NCBI GenBank assembly: GCA_007922225.1
Contig: ML679974.1
Coordinates: forward strand, 6,437,105 to 6,501,104
Direction of reading: 5' to 3'
DNA: 64,000 bases
Origin: Emydura subglobosa
Taxonomy: Eukaryota > Chordata > Testudines > Chelidae
Positions 59,399-64,000 of the stretch are shown here, piece by piece. The notes under the pieces were generated by a model, which was not told where the DNA came from, did no database searches, and worked only from the letters and a program-made list of their open reading frames with translations. Every line of letters begins with the position of its first letter. The stretch's first letter is position 1. Both the position numbers and the translations under genes were made by a program.

Positions 59399-59480
59399 TT
59401 GCAGGCTGGATCAGATCAGAGGCCCATTTTGTCCAGTATCCGTCTCCAGCAGTGGCCAATATTAGGTGCAAGGAGGGACA
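59399..59480 (+). mobile_element. Probable CR1/L3-like 3' region fragment
   Basis: GGCTGGATCAGATCAGAGGC, CATTTTGTCCAGTATC and CAGCAGTGGCCAATATTAGG match, as I remember it, a repeat segment widespread in reptiles. The fragment has no clear ends. Confidence 0.45.
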
Positions 59481-59989
59481 AAAAAAGATTAGCAAAGTTG
59501 CCTTGCTCCCCTCACCTCCCAATATTTGTGCGGCAGAAAATAGCAAAAATGTCTTTTGGCACCTATGTGATCCATCAAAAGGCCAGCTATTATTGTCTTC
59601 TATGAGTTAGTAACAATCAATCCTCCATTGAGGTAGTCCACAGAGGCGCGCAAATGGGAAGTGTGTTCACGGTGAACCTGCTGTTTTCACTGCCAAAAAC
59701 ATGAGCTGCTCTGGTGAAGAGAGTCATGGGCACCATCCGTAATTGCATAGTGTTTGTGCAGGTTGAATTTTCCTCTAATCACTTTTCCCTTCTTCCCCAA
59801 TGTGCAGTGGGTTTAGCAAGGAAAGAACAAATGAGGGAATATAACTCAGCATCACATAAATTACCAGCTTTACAGAAACACGGAATGTCAGCTAGTGATT
59901 GGCTCATTCTTCCTCTAATCTGCTTCCTTATATAAGCTCAATAGTTTGCTAATTCATATAGTCTCAAATTCTGTAACCTTTTTCATGGG

Positions 59990-60215
59990 TGCAGAGCAAT
60001 CTGCTTTTGCACTCTGCCTTTTTACTCTGATTCCACTCTTTAGGGGTTGTGAGGGAACCTGGATTCAACAGCCTGCAGAAAGGATGCACTGATTTTGGTT
60101 GTTGGGTTTACTGAGCAGGTGCTGGATGGAGTTGGTGGTCCATGATATACAGGAGGTCAGGCTAGATGATCTAGTGGTCCCTGATGGCATGTATTATTGA
60201 TTAAACTCTATGATT
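59990..60215 (+). mobile_element. CR1 LINE 3' end
   Basis: ATACAGGAGGTCAGGCTAGA followed by TGATCTAGTGGTCCCTGATG and an AAACTCTATGATTG end is the typical 3' untranslated end of reptilian CR1 elements. The coding part is missing, as in most CR1 copies. Confidence 0.8.
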
Positions 60216-60689
60216 GTATACCCTAAGTGGCTCAGAGCTCAGCTCCATAAGGCTGCTTGCATGGCCACATGCACTGACTTTTTGTGGCAGAGCCATTGGA
60301 CTTGCCTAGCCACTTGGGCTGATTAGTTGAGAACAAATTTGTCCCTAGAGTGCAATATGAGTCTGGAAAAACTTTCCATTTGCAATGTAAGATCTTGAGT
60401 AGCTGAGGTTAAAATTTTTAGCAGTTTCCTTCTAAATATTCTTGCTCCATTTTTAGATTCCCAATTCAAGGACAATGAGTGAGCTAGTCTCTCGGGTTAG
60501 GCTGATGTGAAACTCTACAGAAAATTCTTGTGAATAAGGTTTCCTGCTCTTTATCTTAATAGCCAGTGAAGAAGAATGGAACCTTCTTTACTTGAATTAG
60601 GGACAGTTAGAGGAAAGTGCTTTTTAAAAAAAATTAAAAATTAGAACCATCCATGTTCAACGCAGGAATGGCTAATCCACCCTCACAAT

Positions 60690-60915
60690 TGCCTCTTGGC
60701 TTTTGCCATTAAAGCACATGCCGGGAGTATGGACATGAGAAAATCTGGGTTCTATTTCTGGCTCTGCCTCCAGCACAATGGCCTTTAATGTGTCCTTTAA
60801 CATGTCTGTACCTGTGGTTCCTTATCTGCAAAATAGGCATGATACTTTCCCACATCATAGGGGTGTTGAGGCTTACTTCATTAGTGTGTGAAAGGTGCTT
60901 GTAGCAGTGCAGAGT
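60690..60915 (+). mobile_element. tRNA-derived SINE (MIR-like)
   Basis: Contains GGGTTCTATTTCTGGCTCTG (B box and core start), TGTGTCCTTTAACATGTCTG, CTTATCTGCAAAATAGGCAT and CATAGGGGTGTTGAGGC, then GTGAAAGGTGCTT, in MIR order. Confidence 0.75.
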
Positions 60916-61489
60916 GTTAGTATTTCTATGATCACCGTGACAAAACCATTCTGGGATTGGCTGAATTTCAGACTGGAGACATTTTCATATCTGTTTGCAA
61001 AGCTGGCATTAAAATGAGTTAAGCCATTTGACTGGACCTTTGTAACCTTAAAAAAAGGCCTCTATGAATCTCACTACTATTTGTGCTAAAGATCCCTTGT
61101 TATCTGTTCCGATACAAGTTCCCTTTTCACCCCTGTTACATTCTCTGAAGAGTAAAGTTACTCATCTCTTAAATTACTTGTGGAGAATACCCAATACTGT
61201 AGTAATCTCAGCACAAACCCATGTTCACTATAAGGATACAATTTGTAAGGATTTGCAAGGATACAAATGCGTCCTGTTCCTCACAAGCACACTTTCACTT
61301 GCACTCATAGCTTATTGGCAGTACAGCTGTGGTTGTAGTGTGTGAATACTAGCTTTATATATTTGTTCCCTATTGCAAGTTTCCCTTGCCACAAACTTCA
61401 TATGGTTTCTATGTGCTGTTATAGTGATCTCTACACATTTTTCCATTTATACAGTATATTTTACATGTAAGTGTAGAACATTAAAGAAA

Positions 61490-61775
61490 CATGAGAGGAA
61501 ATGACCTTGTGGTTAAAACACTGAACAGGGTTTCAGGAGATGACATTTAGTTTCAGTTCTGTGACATCTGAGTCAAGTCACTTAACCTTTCTGTGCCTCC
61601 TCTTCCCATCTTTAAAATGGGGATAACAATTTCTTTCTCCCTTTTTCCCTGTCCCTTACAGTCTGTTTTGTCCATTCAGATGGTAAACTCTTCAAGGCAA
61701 GGACTCTTTTATGTGTAGGCATTACACCCAGTACAACAGAGGCTTATCCTTATGCTACTCTAATAAAAACAATTA
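61490..61775 (+). mobile_element. tRNA-derived SINE with reptile tail
   Basis: A head ACCTTGTGGTTAAAACACTG (A box) and TTTCAGTTCTGTGACATC (weak B box), a core CAAGTCACTTAACCTTTCTG and TCTTTAAAATGGGGATAAC, and a tail GGTAAACTCTTCAAGGCAAG then GGACTC... ending TAATAAAAACAATTAAAAT. The tail is the sequence found inverted at 8195 and 24240, linking those fragments to this SINE. Confidence 0.75.
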
Positions 61776-63390
61776 AAATAATTAGAAAAAATGAGTATTT
61801 GCTGGGTGGTTTGTCAAGAAGCAAACTGATACAGCTTTTAGGCAATGTTAAAAAAAAAAAAAGTTGATGCGGTTGCTACATGCTCTCTAGCTTGTGGCTA
61901 CTGATCAAACTTACCCCTATTTCCTCAATTTTATGTAGAAATTATATAAAAAAAAAATCCAGTCAAACATAGAACCTAACTATCAATCAGGAGGGAGAGC
62001 ATATACATTACAGAAGAATATATGGCATTACACATAAAAAATTTAAAAAATAGGCAGAAGGCTGATAGAAGCGAAAATAATGTTTTTTATTATTAATTAA
62101 ATACTAATATGATGCTTGATAATAGCAACATCTATTTAATGTAGGTATAGTCCAAAGCCACAACCATTCATATTGTGAGACACACAAAGATACAACAAGC
62201 CAAAGCATTAACAGAAGTCCACATTGCCTCACAAAGGTTTGAAATTCCTGTGCTGCTGTTCATTCAGCTTTACTATTTTTATTTTTTTTTTATTCTTATT
62301 AAATTATTTACTTAACTACAGAGTTTATAAGGTGACTCACTCTACGAGGGAGTGGCCTGTGTGGAGAAGGAATGCAGTGTCAATAAGAATTTCAGTGCTG
62401 CATGTAAAAGTACTTCACATAATTTTTTTCCTGGATGGCATGTGGCTAGAATTCTTCCCTTGTCATCTAAACATCATTTTTTCCATAAGGACTGCAATGG
62501 CTACGAGATTGGGGATAGCAGAGGTTTCTCAGTAGAACATGACTTGTCTGTCTAGTGTTTATCCCTACTACAGTTGGACCCAAATCCTGATTTAGGCTTC
62601 TAGTTGCTACCTCAACATATACAGAACTGAGCATGCAACTCTTTATACTTTGGGTTAAGAAACAATTCAATCATATTATAGAAGCTCTGGTAATTCGGAA
62701 CCTTCTGAGTTAGGCATAATGGCACGTTGTTTTCTTGACTTAGCTTTTTCAGTGTTCTTACCTTGGCAGAATGGATAAGGTGGATATGTGTTTTTATGCC
62801 CTTTCCCTGAGCGTATTTTCTTTCTCTTAATTGACATTCTCTGGAAGTCAGTGATAAGCAGTTTTAAGCAGAGTATGGTTAACATTATATCTGAGTTATG
62901 TGCTATTTGCTAGGGAATGAACTATGTTGGCAAGAAACATTGTCTGATACTGTGAGGATCCAAAGCAAAGAATTTATGGAGAAATCATATCCTGTGGTGT
63001 TGCTGTAATCTGTGAGAACAGCAAAATGATGGAGGCTTTTCCAAAGGTTTTTATCCACAGAATTTCATGTTTGAGATGATTATAATTAGTTATGGTCAGC
63101 GTTACATTTTTAGTAATTGCACAAAAGGCTAATAAACAATCATCTGTACAACTCAGTCTACAGGTTAATGGGGAAATTTAAAAAATTCTAATATTTGAGG
63201 GTATTCCCATGTCTCAAAATAACCTTGCAATATGCAGACTCATCCTGGAAAGGCAGAATTGTTCAATAAATTTGTTCTGTATTTGGAAAAAAGACAGATG
63301 ATAAATTCATATGGCGATGAAATATTTTCCTTTTTGACAACTCAGGTGGATGTTAAATAGCAGCTACTAAATTTAAACATTTTAAAATCA
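61776..63390. other. No recognisable feature
   Basis: AT-rich DNA with poly-A runs near 61851. No gene named. Confidence 0.4.
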
Positions 63391-63394
63391 GCAG

Positions 63395-64000
63395 ATCTGC
63401 GTAACATGCATCCAAGAGTTTTAAAAGAGCTGGCAGAGTAGCTGTCTGGACCACTGTTGATTTTTCAGTAAGTCTTGGAACACTGGAGAAGACCAGAGGA
63501 TTGAAAGAAAGCTAAAGGTTAAATGAAATGACCTTGGTAATTATAGTGAAGTTAACCTGACATCAATCCTGGGCAAAATAATGAAATGGCTGATACAGGA
63601 CTTGATTAGTAAAGAAACAAAAGAGGCTTTTATAATTAATGCCAATCAATGTGGATTTATGGAAAATAGATCATGTCAAATTAACTTGATATCATATTTT
63701 GATTAAATTACAAGTTTGGTTGATAAAAGTAATAGTATTGATGTAAGACACTTAGACTTGTACAGAGCATTTGACTTGTTGTCCCATACAACATTTTGAT
63801 TAAAATATAGAATGATGTGAAATTAACATGGCACATGTTAAATGCATTAAAAGCTGGATAACTGATAGATCTCAAAATGTAACTGTAAATGGGGAATCAT
63901 CATCAAGCTATTCAATATTTCCAAAGACCTGGAAGAAAACAAACTCATTACTGATAATGTTTGCAGATGACACAAAGATTGGGGGAGTGGTAAATAATGA
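63395..64000 (+). pseudogene. CR1 LINE reverse transcriptase remnant, cut by window end
   Basis: Broken frames of a CR1-type RT. The start reads as the MHPRVLKELAE block, followed by a damaged EDWKKAKG segment, HLDLYRAFDLLSH in the place of the first catalytic-aspartate block, and FADDTKIGGVVN with the active-site Asp pair at the right edge. Stops interrupt it throughout. Between about 63905 and 63920 the block normally holding the VPQGS motif is missing, indicating an internal deletion. It continues beyond the window. Confidence 0.8.

Overview
The window looks like a stretch of vertebrate nuclear DNA from a reptile, most likely a turtle. The evidence is the mix of old mobile elements: CR1 LINE pieces, tRNA-derived SINEs with a shared reptile-type tail, a DIRS tyrosine-recombinase retrotransposon, a Tx1-like LINE, a BED/DUF659-type hAT transposon, short palindromic DNA transposons and a solo retroviral LTR. 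The species call is inference from repeat style, not from a host gene. I recognise no intact host protein-coding exon, no RNA gene and no bacterial-type operon. Long AT-rich stretches without recognisable content separate the elements, so the window is intergenic or intronic. Every recognisable protein fragment belongs to a mobile element and carries frameshifts or stops.

Layout. 1.06-2.15 kb: an LTR-like repeat (TGTGAC...TCACA). 8.2-9.4 kb: a SINE tail, a diverged 215-bp tandem duplication and the first copy of a 0.3-kb fold-back MITE. 12.5-15.9 kb: a complete hAT transposon with perfect 8-bp target duplications and a slightly broken transposase on the minus strand. 16.3-17.1 kb: an LTR-like block. 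23.5-24.4 kb: SINE pieces. 26.6-33.9 kb: a degraded DIRS element (gag, RT, RNase H, tyrosine recombinase) interrupted by two pieces of LTR-like repeat, one of which contains a 181-bp TA-flanked MITE. 36.0-36.5 kb: a GC-rich hAT MITE full of palindromes, followed by two tandem hairpins at 36.8 kb. 38-47 kb: SINE and LTR-like fragments and a possible second DIRS gag piece. 48.0-52.0 kb: a Tx1-type LINE on the minus strand with the end of ORF1 and most of ORF2. 52.0-52.5 kb: a GC-rich retroelement leader. 54.27-55.40 kb: a solo LTR with 4-bp target duplications and an open reading frame for a small membrane protein. 56-64 kb: SINEs, a second copy of the fold-back MITE, CR1 tails, and a CR1 reverse transcriptase remnant running off the end.

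There is no operon-like cooperation between genes here. The history is one of nested insertion, with a MITE inside an LTR-like repeat inside a DIRS element, followed by slow decay. The features most worth checking are the LTR-encoded membrane ORF, the TAATG stop/start overlap in the Tx1 element, the nearly complete hAT transposase, and the palindrome-rich MITE carrying a consensus CRE octamer.
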